Below are positions 14,037-22,917 of a DNA stretch of 64,000 nt, in pieces. The first letter of the stretch is position 1. Each line of letters opens with the position of its first letter. The notes under the pieces are model-generated. The model made no database searches. It had not been told where the DNA came from and saw only the letters and a program-made list of their open reading frames with translations. Origin of the DNA: Streptomyces zagrosensis (GTDB lineage: Bacteria; Actinomycetota; Actinomycetes; Streptomycetales; Streptomycetaceae). Both the position numbers and the translations under genes were made by a program. Location of the stretch: the NCBI RefSeq assembly GCF_014203645.1, contig NZ_JACHJL010000002.1, positions 620,001 through 684,000 on the forward strand. The letters run 5' to 3'.

Positions 14037-14920
14037 ACGATAGTTACGCGTTCATCGAGGCGGAGAAGACCACCCACGGCGTCGCTTTCCTGTGCAGGCT
14101 GCTGAAGGTGGCCCGCTCCTCTTTCTACGCCTGGCTCGCCGCGCAGAAGACCCGCGCCGCCCGCCAGGCCGCCGACGCGGCTTTGACCCACGAGATCACC
14201 GTCATCCACCTCGCCTCCCGTGGAACCTACGGCGTCCCGCTCGTCCATGCCGAACTGCGGCGTCTTTGAAGGTCTGTGAACCACAAGCGCGTCGCCCGCC
14301 TGATGCGTGAGCACGGCATCCAGGGCGCCCACCGTCGTCGGCGCCGGTCGCTGACGCGGCCGGACAAGAAGGCCAGGCCGGCCCCCGACCTGATCGGCCG
14401 CGACTTCCACGCCGACATCCCCGGCACGAAGCTGGTCGGAGACATCACTTTCCTCCCGACGGCCGAGGGCTGGCTCTACCTCGCCTGCTGGCTGGACCTG
14501 GCCACCCGCGAGGTTGTCGGCTACGCCATGGCCGACCATCACCGGGCCGAACTCGTCGTGGATGCCCTCAACATGGCCCACGGCCGGGCCGGTTTGGAAC
14601 CCGGCTGTGTCATACACAGTGATCGCGGAAGCGAGTACACCTCGGCCCAATTCCGCGACCGAATAAGTGAGTTGGGGCTGCGGCAGAGCTGCGGACGCAC
14701 CGGATCATGCTTCGACAACGCCGCTGCGGAGAGTTTCTGGGCCCTGCTCAAAGAGGAAATCGGCACTCGAATCTGGCCCGACCGGGCCACCGCCCGCGCC
14801 GAGGTCTTCACCTTCATCGAGACCTTCTACAACCGCCGCCGCCTGCGCAAGCACAAGACCTTCGGCTATCTCACCCCAGCCGAGACCAGGCAACGGCATC
14901 AACACACCCTCGCGGCATAA
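14033..14920 (+). pseudogene. IS3-family transposase OrfB, interrupted by in-frame TGA
   Basis: The frame encodes an IS3-type DDE integrase (rve) of 295 codons, with the catalytic residues in GDITFLP (first Asp), HSDRGSEYTS (second Asp) and AAAESFWALLKEE (Glu). At 14267-14269 a TGA replaces the glycine expected in the family segment 'ELRRLG-R-VNHKRVARLM'. A single G-to-T change of GGA would create it, and the frame continues unchanged on both sides. Full-length transposase is therefore not made without readthrough. The downstream part could restart at the GTG at 14276, but that would lack the N-terminal domain. The IS is probably immobile. Confidence 0.85.
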
Positions 14921-14944
14921 CCATCGAGTGTCCAAGATCACGGG

Positions 14945-15273
14945 CAAACTTCAAGGCACAGGTTCACCCAAGGGTTGGTGCAGATCTGTCGCTCGCCGTA
15001 GGTCTTCCACTGCATGGCCGCCGCCCCTTCTCGCATGTGGCCCAGCATCCCAGATGAGCGGGTGGGGCCCGTCGTAAAGATATGCGGGGCGAACAGGTAG
15101 GCGGTCACTGAGGAGCCGCACCGGACCTCTGTGGCGGACGCCGCTGCACGACGCCCCACCTAGCCAGCTGTGTGGGATCGTTCGTGGCTGATGCGCTTGG
15201 CCGGTGTGCAGGTGTACACAGCGTACTGAACACCCGAAGCGGAGCCCTCAACTTTGAGCGAAGGCACGGCCGC
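14945..15273. other. Spacer in the island with a possible cut gene
   Basis: On the minus strand a frame from 15159 runs into the right end of the IS and reads as protein-like (segments AYLFAPHIFTTG and AAMQWKTYGERQICTNPW). It may be a gene cut by the insertion, but I do not recognise a family and it has no clear ribosome site. The other strand shows nothing convincing. Confidence 0.25.
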
Positions 15274-17181
15274 TCACCGCTTCACGCGCCCCCGAATCGC
15301 GAACATCGCGAGACCCAACAGAATCGGCTCAAACAGTCGAGACGCCATTTCGATGTACCCTCCGGACGTCGTCAGGTCTTGCCCGCTGGAGCGGAAGGCG
15401 ACCGAATTGAGGGTCACATTGAGCGATTTTTCGAAGCGATCCGTCGTGAACCGGTCTCCGGTTGGGTTCCTAGGGGCCTCCTTCTCTAGTTCGAAGGATA
15501 CTGGTCCGCCAGTCGCTGGGACGATGCCTGTCGCCTCCTGTTTAGGCGTGGCCTGCGGAAGCCCAAAACTCATCATTAGCAGGATGGTGGCCAAAACGGA
15601 TGCGATGAGCCAGGCGAGGGCGCGTGAGGCACGCAAACCGTACCCGGACAGTAGCCAGTAAATCTGAAGTAGCCACCGTTCGGCCCTGCTCCATTTATGA
15701 CTATGTCGACGCATTTCCATTTCGCCGTAGTAGAAATCTGCGGCGCCTGGTTCGTCTTTAGCGTCCTCGCGAGCCTTACGGAGTTGACGGTAAACAGTGG
15801 TGAGCGTGGCGAGGCCTGGCACATCTAGTTCTCGGCCGGGACGTCGCCCCCACCCCCATTTATCGTAGACGCCCCGGCTTCTCAGCGATCGCCACTTTCG
15901 CTCCTCCTCAATCACCAGGCGGCGGGCGGGTGTGTAGGGGAGGATGCCGTGCCACTTGTCAACGATTGGCGCCTCGCCGAGGCGCCAATATCCTTCGAGG
16001 CGTAACTGGTCGAGATGGTGTGCACCAGCGAATTCACACCGGATCAGGTCGACGTCGGAAAGGAGTAGGAAGGATGCATCGACGCCTCTCAGGGAAACGA
16101 TTGATGCGGTGGTTGGATCGTGTCCCCAGTGATGCATCGGCTGATTGGTTGTTGCGGCCAGAAAGGCGAGTTCGCGAAGGTGTGCTTCATCTGGACGTTC
16201 GCTAGGCACGTAATCTGTCGTGATGGTGCAGGGAAAGAAGAGCCGTGCCCTTGTTAGGTCAATGTCTGCATACCTTGCTCTAAGAGTGAATGTCTCCTGC
16301 AAGATGGCATCGTTTAGTCGAATCTCGGCGGCTGATATGTCCATCACTGTCGATGATGTAACGGTCGCGCTAGTTAGATTTAAGGTCCCTTCGCAAACGA
16401 TCGAGCCGAATACGGAAGACGGATTAATGTGAGACCTTTCGAAAGAGCAGTCGTCCGTGAAGGAAACGCGTTCGAATGTTACTTCCCCGGTGAAGGTTGC
16501 GCCGGCGAGTGAGGCGGGCCCCAGGGAGCAATCGGCGAAGTACGTCGATCCGGCAATTTCGGATTCCTCGCACCAGAAATTGCCGTGAAGCTTACAGTTT
16601 CGAAATGAGATGCTTTTATCGGCTCGAATCCGGCTGAACCAACTTCCCATGGGAAAGGTGAGATTGCGGAAAGTGGCGTCTCCTAGGAAAGTGGCCTGAG
16701 AGAAGAGCATCGGTCCCTTATATTGGCCGCCGTCGAAGTTCACGGCGCCATCAAAGCGTGCCCCCGAGAAGTTGCCATAGCTTGTGAAACGTGGATTAAT
16801 GAAGGAGGATTTGCCGGTGAAGACGCTGTTCGTGAAGCTCGCTCCGTCAAATGACGCGCCATCGAAAGTGACGTCACCCTCGAACACTGCTTCGTCGAAT
16901 CGAGCATGCCCGAAGCTGGGAGGGCTACCCTCGCTTCTGAGTACAGCATTAACCCTGCGCCACAGGTTCACCGTTATGGTGCAGCCGCGAAGATCCACAC
17001 GGCCGTCCGTGCTGAGGTTGCCGAGGTAGTGGTTGCGGTCGGTTTCGTCTAGGTGAACAAGGCAGGTATCACGGCCTGGGGCAAGAACGCCCCGGCAGCC
17101 GTTCGTGTTAGTCGTAGGGACGGAGCCGTGTCCGCAAGAAGGCCACACGGGCGGATCAAGATTCGGCGGAGACTGGGACAT
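15274..17181 (-). CDS. Pentapeptide-repeat membrane protein (island cargo)
   Basis: This 635-residue protein opens with a Cys-containing segment (CGHGS..., GRDTCLVHL). A long run of pentapeptide repeats of the F/L-centred type follows (about residues 85-330; for example FDGASFDGASFTNSVF), which folds as a right-handed quadrilateral beta-helix. Two hydrophobic segments lie near the end (ALAWLIASVLATILLMMSFG near 530 and LFEPILLGLAMFAI near 615), with an external-looking loop between them. This architecture is a membrane-anchored beta-helix of unknown function. The gene is visibly AT-richer than its surroundings and uses codons rare elsewhere in the window, which agrees with transfer. The ATG at 17181 lacks a strong ribosome site. 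Confidence 0.8.
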   Translation of the reverse strand: MSQSPPNLDPPVWPSCGHGSVPTTNTNGCRGVLAPGRDTCLVHLDETDRNHYLGNLSTDGRVDLRGCTITVNLWRRVNAVLRSEGSPPSFGHARFDEAVFEGDVTFDGASFDGASFTNSVFTGKSSFINPRFTSYGNFSGARFDGAVNFDGGQYKGPMLFSQATFLGDATFRNLTFPMGSWFSRIRADKSISFRNCKLHGNFWCEESEIAGSTYFADCSLGPASLAGATFTGEVTFERVSFTDDCSFERSHINPSSVFGSIVCEGTLNLTSATVTSSTVMDISAAEIRLNDAILQETFTLRARYADIDLTRARLFFPCTITTDYVPSERPDEAHLRELAFLAATTNQPMHHWGHDPTTASIVSLRGVDASFLLLSDVDLIRCEFAGAHHLDQLRLEGYWRLGEAPIVDKWHGILPYTPARRLVIEEERKWRSLRSRGVYDKWGWGRRPGRELDVPGLATLTTVYRQLRKAREDAKDEPGAADFYYGEMEMRRHSHKWSRAERWLLQIYWLLSGYGLRASRALAWLIASVLATILLMMSFGLPQATPKQEATGIVPATGGPVSFELEKEAPRNPTGDRFTTDRFEKSLNVTLNSVAFRSSGQDLTTSGGYIEMASRLFEPILLGLAMFAIRGRVKR

Positions 17182-17519
17182 GTCGAGGTCGACGGTACAA
17201 CGCCCCAGTGGGTCCCCGAAGTTCGCGCGCTAGAGAGAATAGAGGTGCGTGCAAGAGTCAGGATGTGGCTGGGGCTCAGTGACTCGATGGGGCGAGGCCA
17301 GTGAGACTCCATCACGGACGGGCCATGACGGAACGGCTGCGCCACGGCGACACTCAGTGATGTCGTCTGATCGCAGGAACCGTGGGTTGGCTCGCGTCTA
17401 GGGTTGATACGGGTGACGGCAACGCTGACGGCAACGACAGCGACCGATGCCCACCAGCGGCCCCCCGCGATCACCGTTTGACGAAGCGGCCGAAGCCACC
17501 ACCAGTCCCCCGCCCGAAC
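17182..17519. other. Gene-free right part of the island
   Basis: Intermediate GC and no convincing frame on either strand. It probably holds the promoter of the pentapeptide-repeat gene and the attP-proximal sequence of the former element. Confidence 0.35.
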
Positions 17520-17623
17520 CTACGGATCAAGAGGTTGCAGGTTCGAATCCTGCCGAGCGCGCAGCTCAGAGGCCCCCGAAAGGGGACCTCTGGTGTTTTG
17601 CGTGGCTGACTGCGTGATTACGG
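17520..17623 (+). other. attR: right direct repeat with tRNA-Arg 3' fragment
   Basis: This copies the tRNA-Arg gene from the anticodon loop to its 3' end, plus the terminator hairpin, and matches 13522-13625 at 99 of 104 positions. No 5' tRNA half precedes it, so it is not a tRNA gene. It ends over the stop codon region of the convergent oxidoreductase gene. Confidence 0.85.
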
Positions 17624-18589
17624 TTCCGAAATCGCCCGTCGAAGAGGCGATTCGTGCGTGGAGGCGGCCCGGTCGCGGTGGTAATGCGCGGTGAGGCCTG
17701 CTTCGTCTGGAGCCACGTCGGGGTGGAGCACCAGGTCGGCGTCGTAATCCCCGCGGGTGTCGGGGGTGCCGTTTTGGTGGCGGAAGGGGAGGGGGGCCGC
17801 GGTGGGCAAGGTGCCTAGGCGTTCGCGGAGTTGGGTTGCTGCCTTCTCGTATGCCTCTGGAGATACTCGGTCCGCGTCGTATACGGCGAGCGGTGGCAGT
17901 ACGGACATGCCGGTGTACCAGAGCGTCCCGTGGTGCAGGGGAAACAGCAGGTCGCACAGATCGCCATTGATGCCGCGCGGGCCGAGGCTGGGTTCGCCGG
18001 CGCCCGCCGAGACGATCACCATCGCGCGCTTGCCCGCCAGCGCGCCCTCGCCGTAGCGCAGAGTACGGCGGCGTCCGGAGGCGGGCGCGGCCCCGGGGGC
18101 GGGGGTGGGGTCGTGTGGGGTGCTCACGCCGTACGCGAATCCCTTGACGAACACTCGGTCGAACCAGCCCTTGAGGATCGCCGGCATGCCGTACCACCAC
18201 AGCGGGAACTGAAGGATGACCGCGTCTGCCCAGGACAGTTTTTCCTGCTCGGCGCGGATGTCTGCGCTTAACATGCCGGAGCGGTAGGCCCGTTGCGAGG
18301 CGGCGCCGACGAGGAGGCGCTCGGGCTGTGGAGCGTGAGCGTCGTCAGGGCCGGTGTTTTTCTTGTTTCCTGTGGTTTTTATGGTGTGCGGGTTGTTGGT
18401 GCTGGCCTTGGGGGCGTGTTCTCTGCGGCCGAAGTCCGCGCTGCCTACGACCGGGTTCCAGCCCATGGCGTACAGGTCTGAGACGCGGTAGTCGTGGCCC
18501 AGCGCGTGCAGGGTGCGCAGGCCCTCGTCACGTAGTGAACCGTTGAGCGAGCGCTGTTCCGGGTGGGCGAATATCCACAACACGTTCAT
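17618..18589 (-). CDS. NAD(P)H:quinone-type oxidoreductase (flavodoxin-like fold)
   Basis: A 323-residue FMN/FAD flavoprotein of the NQO1/MdaB/KefF family. The N-terminal strand is NVLWIFAHPEQRSLNGSL, and the central motif is LQFPLWWYGMPAILKGWFDRVF, which contacts the flavin ring; GINGDLCDLLFPLHHGTLWYTGM follows. Such enzymes reduce quinones by two electrons. Compared with the family it has a low-complexity insert at about residues 65-100 (Asn, Thr, Lys, Pro) and an extended tail. The ATG at 18589 was chosen over upstream starts because the family begins at this strand. It is divergent from the AraC/DJ-1 regulator with 70 nt between starts, which suggests that the regulator controls it. Confidence 0.85.
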   Translation of the reverse strand: MNVLWIFAHPEQRSLNGSLRDEGLRTLHALGHDYRVSDLYAMGWNPVVGSADFGRREHAPKASTNNPHTIKTTGNKKNTGPDDAHAPQPERLLVGAASQRAYRSGMLSADIRAEQEKLSWADAVILQFPLWWYGMPAILKGWFDRVFVKGFAYGVSTPHDPTPAPGAAPASGRRRTLRYGEGALAGKRAMVIVSAGAGEPSLGPRGINGDLCDLLFPLHHGTLWYTGMSVLPPLAVYDADRVSPEAYEKAATQLRERLGTLPTAAPLPFRHQNGTPDTRGDYDADLVLHPDVAPDEAGLTAHYHRDRAASTHESPLRRAISEP

Positions 18590-18659
18590 GCGGCAAGCTT
18601 CTGACCTGCGGGAGCAGGCGACGAGTGGCCGCTCGGCCAGGCTCTGTAAGAATCGGGCC

Positions 18660-19655
18660 ATGGCTGTTTTTCGTGACTCGGGGCCTCAGCGGCGGCACCG
18701 GGTGGCCGTGCTGGTCAGATCCGGGTTGCTGCCGATGGAGTTCGGGATCGTCAACCGGCTGTTCAGCCAGGCCAGGTCGGCGACGGACGAGCCGCTGTAC
18801 GAGGTGGTGACCTGCGGGCTCGCGCCGGGTGAGACCCGTACCGACGCCGACATCACGGTGTACGTTCCGCACGGGCCCGAGGCGCTGGCCGAGGCGGATA
18901 CGGTGGTGGTCCCCGCGTCCGATGAGGATTACGGGCCGTACGGATCGGCGCAGTTGAGCGGCCCGCTCGCTGCTGCGTTCGCCCGTATTCGGCCCGGTAC
19001 CCGGATCGCCTCGATCTGTACGGGGTCCTTTGTCCTTGCCGCTGCCGGGCTCCTCGACGGTCGGCGAGCGACCACGCACTGGAAGTCGGCTGACCAGTTC
19101 CGTGAGCTGCACCCAGGCGTGCGGCTCGACCCGGATGTGCTCTATACCGACGAGGGCGATGTGCTCACCGCCGCCGGGGTCGCCTCCGGTATCGATCTGT
19201 GCCTGCACATGATCCGCTGCGACTTCGGTTCGGCCATCGCCAACGATGTTGCCCGCGGCACGGTGGTGCCCCCGCACCGGGAGGGCGGTCAGGCGCAGTA
19301 CATCAAGCGGCCGGTCGCGCAGTCGCTCGCCTCGTCCACCGGCGCCGCACGCGCCTGGGCCATCGAGCGACTTGACCAGCAGCTCACGTTGCGCGAACTG
19401 GCCGCGCGGGAGTCGATGAGCGTGCGAACCTTCACTCGCCGCTTTCGCGAGGAGACCGGTATTTCGCCGTTGCAGTGGATCACCCAGCAGCGCATCGAGC
19501 GAGCCCGGCAACTCCTCGAGGAGACCGACCACACGGTGGATCGGATCGCGGCGGACGCCGGCTTTGGTACCGGTGCCTCGCTGCGCCAGCACTTTCAGGC
19601 GGCACTCGGGGTCGCGCCGCGGGCATACCGGACCACGTTTCGCGGCCCTGGGTAG
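18660..19655 (+). CDS. GlxA-family AraC-type regulator with DJ-1/PfpI domain
   Basis: A 331-residue transcription factor. Residues 12-185 form a class I glutamine amidotransferase-like (DJ-1/PfpI) domain, with SICTGSFVLAAAGLLDGRRATTHW around the nucleophile-elbow cysteine. Residues 225-325 form the AraC DNA-binding domain with two HTH motifs (TLRELAARESMSVRTFTRRF and VDRIAADAGFGTGASLRQHF). Members act mostly as activators, with the DJ-1 domain sensing a small molecule. The ATG at 18660 matches the family N-terminus. The divergent quinone-oxidoreductase gene 70 nt away is its likely target. The partner metabolite is unknown. Confidence 0.9.
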   Translation: MAVFRDSGPQRRHRVAVLVRSGLLPMEFGIVNRLFSQARSATDEPLYEVVTCGLAPGETRTDADITVYVPHGPEALAEADTVVVPASDEDYGPYGSAQLSGPLAAAFARIRPGTRIASICTGSFVLAAAGLLDGRRATTHWKSADQFRELHPGVRLDPDVLYTDEGDVLTAAGVASGIDLCLHMIRCDFGSAIANDVARGTVVPPHREGGQAQYIKRPVAQSLASSTGAARAWAIERLDQQLTLRELAARESMSVRTFTRRFREETGISPLQWITQQRIERARQLLEETDHTVDRIAADAGFGTGASLRQHFQAALGVAPRAYRTTFRGPG

Positions 19656-19895
19656 CGAAGCGACTGCTTCCGCTTCCGCTTGCTCGTGCATGTCTGGGTA
19701 TATTTGGGCGTGTCTGGGCATTTCTAAGTGCATTTGTACCTATCTGGCCTGTTCGGGCCTGCTCGTGTGGTGGTGGATTGCGGGTGTCCGTGAGGGGTCC
19801 GCGAAGGGCACTGGTGTGCCATGGTGGGGCGCTGACCTGCGGCGGAGAAGCGATTTCCCTCTGCGGGGACATTGCCGTAAGGTTGCGTTTAACGG

Positions 19896-19969
19896 CGCGG
19901 GGTGGAGCAGCTCGGTAGCTCGCTGGGCTCATAACCCAGAGGTCGCAGGTTCAAATCCTGTCCCCGCTA
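19896..19969 (+). tRNA. Initiator tRNA-Met(CAU)
   Basis: The anticodon loop CTCATAA (CAT) is flanked by the GGG/CCC pairs of the anticodon stem that mark initiators. The acceptor has a C1 that cannot pair with base 72 (a T here), also an initiator trait. The T-arm is GCAGGTTCAAATCCTGT. Length is 74 nt without CCA. Confidence 0.93.
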
Positions 19970-19977
19970 CTGAAGAT

Positions 19978-20019
19978 CGAGGGTCTGGCACTTAGTGTCA
20001 GGCCCTCGGTCGTTTTCTG
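19978..20019 (+). terminator. Terminator after initiator tRNA
   Basis: A long stem GAGGGTCTGGCACT (19979-19992) / AGTGTCAGGCCCTC (19994-20007) has two imperfect positions. It is followed by GGTCGTTTTC. Confidence 0.75.
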
Positions 20020-20126
20020 GGTTGGATGGGCGCCGCCTTCCTGTCTACGGGGTGAGCGGGGCGTTAACTGACCGAGCGCTCGCTTACCTCTGGCCGTGGC
20101 CTCGACTCTCTGGCACCGTGGCCGCC

Positions 20127-21143
20127 ATGGATCTTGCGGAGTTCGCGGGGAGTGCGGGCGATGAGCACGGTGCCAGTGCTCACGCTCATGCGGGTGGCGC
20201 GGGTGGCGCGGGTGGCGCGGTCGGCGCCGGCGTTCGGGGTGTTGTGGGTACTGATGAGCGTGAACAGGTCATCCGGTTCTGGTCTCAGCTTGGGCTGCCC
20301 GGTCTTATCGACGTCCATACGCACTTCATGCCGGAGCGGGTGCTCGCCAAGGTCTAGGCGTACTTCGACTCCGCTGGGCCGCTCCTTGGCCGTGCTTGGC
20401 CCATCACCTACCGGCACGAAGAAGACGAGCGGCTGGCGACGCTACGCGGATTCGGCGTGCGGGCGTTTACGTCGATGGTCTATCCGCACAAGCCGGGGAT
20501 GGCCGCCTGGCTCAACGACTGGGCCGCGGGCTTCGCCGCCCGTACGCCGGACTGTTTGCACACCGCCACCTTTTATCCCGAGCCGGAGGCTGCCGCGTAT
20601 GTGCAGGCAGCGCTGGCGGGTGGGGCGCGGGTGTTCAAGTCCCATGTGCAGGTCGGTGGTTACGATCCGGCCGATCCGCTGCTCGATCCGGTGTGGGGCG
20701 CGATAGCCGAGGCCGGGGTGCCGGTCGTGACGCACTGCGGGTCGGGGCCTGCGCCGGGCGCCTTCACCGGGCCCGGGCCGATGGGGGACGTGCTCGCCCG
20801 GCACCCCCGGCTGCGGCTGATCATCGCGCATATGGGGATGCCGGAGTACGGGGAGTTCTTCGACCTCGCCAAGCGGTAGTCCGGCGTCTACCTCGACACG
20901 ACCATGACGTTCACCGACTTCACCGAGGAGTTTGTGCCGTTTCCGCGTGCGGAGCGGGCCCGGCTCACGGAGTTCGGCGACCGGATCGTCTTCGGCAGCG
21001 ACTTCCCCAACATCCCGTACGGATATCCCCACGCCCTCGACGTCCTCACCCGGCTCGACCAGGACGAAAAGTGGCTGCGCGCGGTGTGCCACGACAACGC
21101 GGCACGGCTGTTCGCGATGGATACGGGCGCCGTCGCGCCGTAA
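20127..21143 (+). pseudogene. Amidohydrolase with two in-frame TAG codons
   Basis: The frame encodes a 338-codon amidohydrolase-2 (TIM-barrel metal hydrolase). It keeps the metal-site motifs DVHTHF, THCG, IIAHMG and GSDFP and a full-length C-terminus. Two amber codons interrupt it in the same frame. The first, at 20355-20357 (after VLAKV), stands where the family has an aromatic residue, as in 'AKVWAYFD'. The second, at 20877-20879 (after DLAKR), stands before SGVYLDTTM, where a Tyr is usual. No frameshift is present. Near the start is a 9-bp repeat (GCGGGTGGC, three perfect copies plus one variant, 20190-20225) encoding Gly-Gly-Ala. The ATG at 20127 is a guess. Most likely a recent pseudogene; amber readthrough is possible but unsupported. 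Confidence 0.8.
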
Positions 21144-21270
21144 GGCCCGCGGCCACCGGCGTCGGGCGCTGGGCGTTCGGCGCAGGGCGGTCCCGCGGGC
21201 TCGGGCCGATGGCGGGCTCGCCGCCGTCTCCTTACCGCGGGCCGTCTTCCTCCCGTGGGCCGGGCGGTCG

Positions 21271-21645
21271 TCAGGTCGCCGGCTGGCCCTTGAGGCGCTC
21301 CCGCAGTTCCTCGGTGTCGGTGAGGAACCACGTCTGGCGCCCGCGGTTGCTCTCCCGCACAAAGTCCTGAAGCGCTGAACTCGCCGCCGTGTGGCGGGAG
21401 ATGTCGCCGAGCACGATGAGCCCCAAGCGGTAGTTGGCAAACTTCTGGACGATGTCGCCAGCGAGGCGCGTACGCAGCTGGAAGAACGCGTCCCCCAACC
21501 GCCCGGCGGGTATGACCACCCATTGGGCACCCTGATAACCGGCGTTACCGATGAGGTCCAAAACGTCGCGTTCGGCGCTGATGGGCTCGCCATCGACGGC
21601 ACACATCAGCACGGGTACGTCATGGATCGTTTGCAGGGTGCTCAT
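21271..21645 (-). CDS. DUF4180 protein
   Basis: A 124-residue soluble protein of the DUF4180 family, full length for the family. Typical segments are the N-terminal CAVDGEPISAERDVLDLIGNA, the middle WVVIPAGRLGDAFFQLRTRLAGDIVQKF and the C-terminal WFLTDTEELRERL. The fold is predicted to be alpha/beta and the function is not established. The ATG at 21645 opens the family alignment. It sits alone between the amidohydrolase pseudogene (convergent) and an F420-type oxidoreductase gene on the same strand. Confidence 0.8.
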   Translation of the reverse strand: MSTLQTIHDVPVLMCAVDGEPISAERDVLDLIGNAGYQGAQWVVIPAGRLGDAFFQLRTRLAGDIVQKFANYRLGLIVLGDISRHTAASSALQDFVRESNRGRQTWFLTDTEELRERLKGQPAT

Positions 21646-21728
21646 AGAGCGAGGCTAGCTGTGCGAGCGGACGTAGTCGATGGGAATCATGTGTGGGGTG
21701 GAGTGGGGTGAAACGGGCCGAGGCCGGG

Positions 21729-22628
21729 TCAGTTGGCCAATGGCAGGGCCTCGGCCAGGGCGCGCCATTCGGCACGAGGGAGCGCTTGGTTTGCGTTGTC
21801 GTTGTTCGCGGTCACTACCTGTACCGCCACGTGGTCTGCGCCCGCCGCGCGGAACTCCTCGGTCCGCTGTCGCACCACCTCCACATCGCCTAGGGCGAAG
21901 ACGGCGTCCAGTAGTCGGTTGCTGCCGCCGTCCGCGAAGTCCTCATCGGTGAAGCCGAGACTCAGGAAGTTCTTGGTGTAGTTGGTGAGACTAAGGTAGA
22001 AGCGGAGATAGTCGCGGGCAGTGGCGCGGGCCCGGTCGAGGTCGGCGTCGAGCACGACCTTGAACTCCGGGGCCAACACCGCATCCGGGCCGAGCGTCGC
22101 ACGGGCGGCGGCCGTGTGCTCGGGCGTGACCAGGTAGGGAAGGGCGCCCAAGGCGCGGTCGCGGGAGAGTTCGAGCATCTTCGGGCCCAGCGCGGCCAGG
22201 GCGCGCTGGTCGGCGGGGACCGGGATCGGGGCGGTGTCCAGGGCCGTCAGATATTCCTTGAGCGCCGTGTACGGGCGGTTCGCCAAGGGGTGGTCATTCT
22301 TCTGCGCTATCTCGTCGTGGCTGACACCGAGGCCGAGGACGAACCGGCCGTCGTACGCGGCGTTGACCTCGGCGTGCCGGGCGGCGACGGCCGCGGCGGT
22401 GTGCTGCCAGATGCTGAGGATGCTGGTCCCGACCGCGATGCGGGAGGTGGAGGCCAGCAGCGGAACGGCCTGATCGATCGACGGGCTGCCGCCGATCCAC
22501 AGCGTGCCGTAACCCAGCTCCTCCAATTCGGCCGCGGCCTCGCCAACCTCACCATTGCGCGCGGGGTCATCGGCACGCAGGCCCATGCTCCAGATGCCCA
22601 CCCTGCCAAGACGCTCATTGAATGCCAT
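21729..22628 (-). CDS. F420-dependent LLM-class oxidoreductase
   Basis: A 299-residue luciferase-like TIM-barrel enzyme. The N-terminal RVGIWSMGLR and GYGTLWIGGSPSID, the central VGTSILSIWQHTAAAVAARHAEVNAAYDGRFVLGLGVSH and the C-terminal DHVAVQVV follow the actinobacterial F420-dependent subfamily (TIGR03620-like). Such enzymes use the deazaflavin F420 for hydride transfer; the substrate is unknown. The ATG at 22628 was preferred to the long upstream extension, which is a Pro/His-rich shadow. The gene is divergent from the response-regulator gene, with 290 nt between starts. Confidence 0.88.
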   Translation of the reverse strand: MAFNERLGRVGIWSMGLRADDPARNGEVGEAAAELEELGYGTLWIGGSPSIDQAVPLLASTSRIAVGTSILSIWQHTAAAVAARHAEVNAAYDGRFVLGLGVSHDEIAQKNDHPLANRPYTALKEYLTALDTAPIPVPADQRALAALGPKMLELSRDRALGALPYLVTPEHTAAARATLGPDAVLAPEFKVVLDADLDRARATARDYLRFYLSLTNYTKNFLSLGFTDEDFADGGSNRLLDAVFALGDVEVVRQRTEEFRAAGADHVAVQVVTANNDNANQALPRAEWRALAEALPLAN

Positions 22629-22917
22629 GGTCAACACAGCAAGGTCGGCAGCGCGGATATTCCACCGCGGACGAGTGGCCGGGGGCGCGTGGCGTGCGTT
22701 GGGTGGCGGATGGTGTGGAGGGGGCGTAGTGCTGGTTGCGGGGCGCCCGCGCTTGGTAACCAGCCCCGGCCCCCGCAGCCCTTCCCCGTCCTGCTGGCGG
22801 GTCCGATGCCAGGGAATGTCTGCCAGGGAATGCCGGGAGATGCCCGGGAGCGTTTTCTCAGCCGATTCACAGAATGCCGCAAGGCCCCTCTCACGCTGCC
22901 GCCTCACTCTTACGTCC

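Larger units (their letters stand above)
13679..14944 (+). mobile_element. IS3-family insertion sequence (decayed)
   Basis: The element carries orfA and orfB with the usual 4-nt overlap. Terminal inverted repeats are CCCTTGATCGTGGACAC at the left (13679-13695) and, as the complement of 14928-14944, CCCGTGATCTTGGACAC at the right, matching at 15 of 17 positions. The core ends may be TGATC...GATCA (13683-14940). I see no flanking target-site duplication, so a deletion or recombination next to the element is likely. orfB carries a nonsense codon. Confidence 0.85.

Noticed and set aside
13634..14650. Minus-strand 338-residue frame across the IS
   Set aside because: Most of it is the shadow of orfB. 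Only the last 15 codons next to attL deserve separate mention.
17520..17592. Second tRNA-Arg gene
   Set aside because: Only the 3' half from the anticodon loop is present. The bases before it do not form a D-arm or acceptor, so it is the attR copy.
20127..21143. Pyrrolysine or other recoded amber in the amidohydrolase
   Set aside because: No pyl genes or stem-loop signals are seen, and the replaced positions are aromatic in the family, so ordinary nonsense mutation is simpler.
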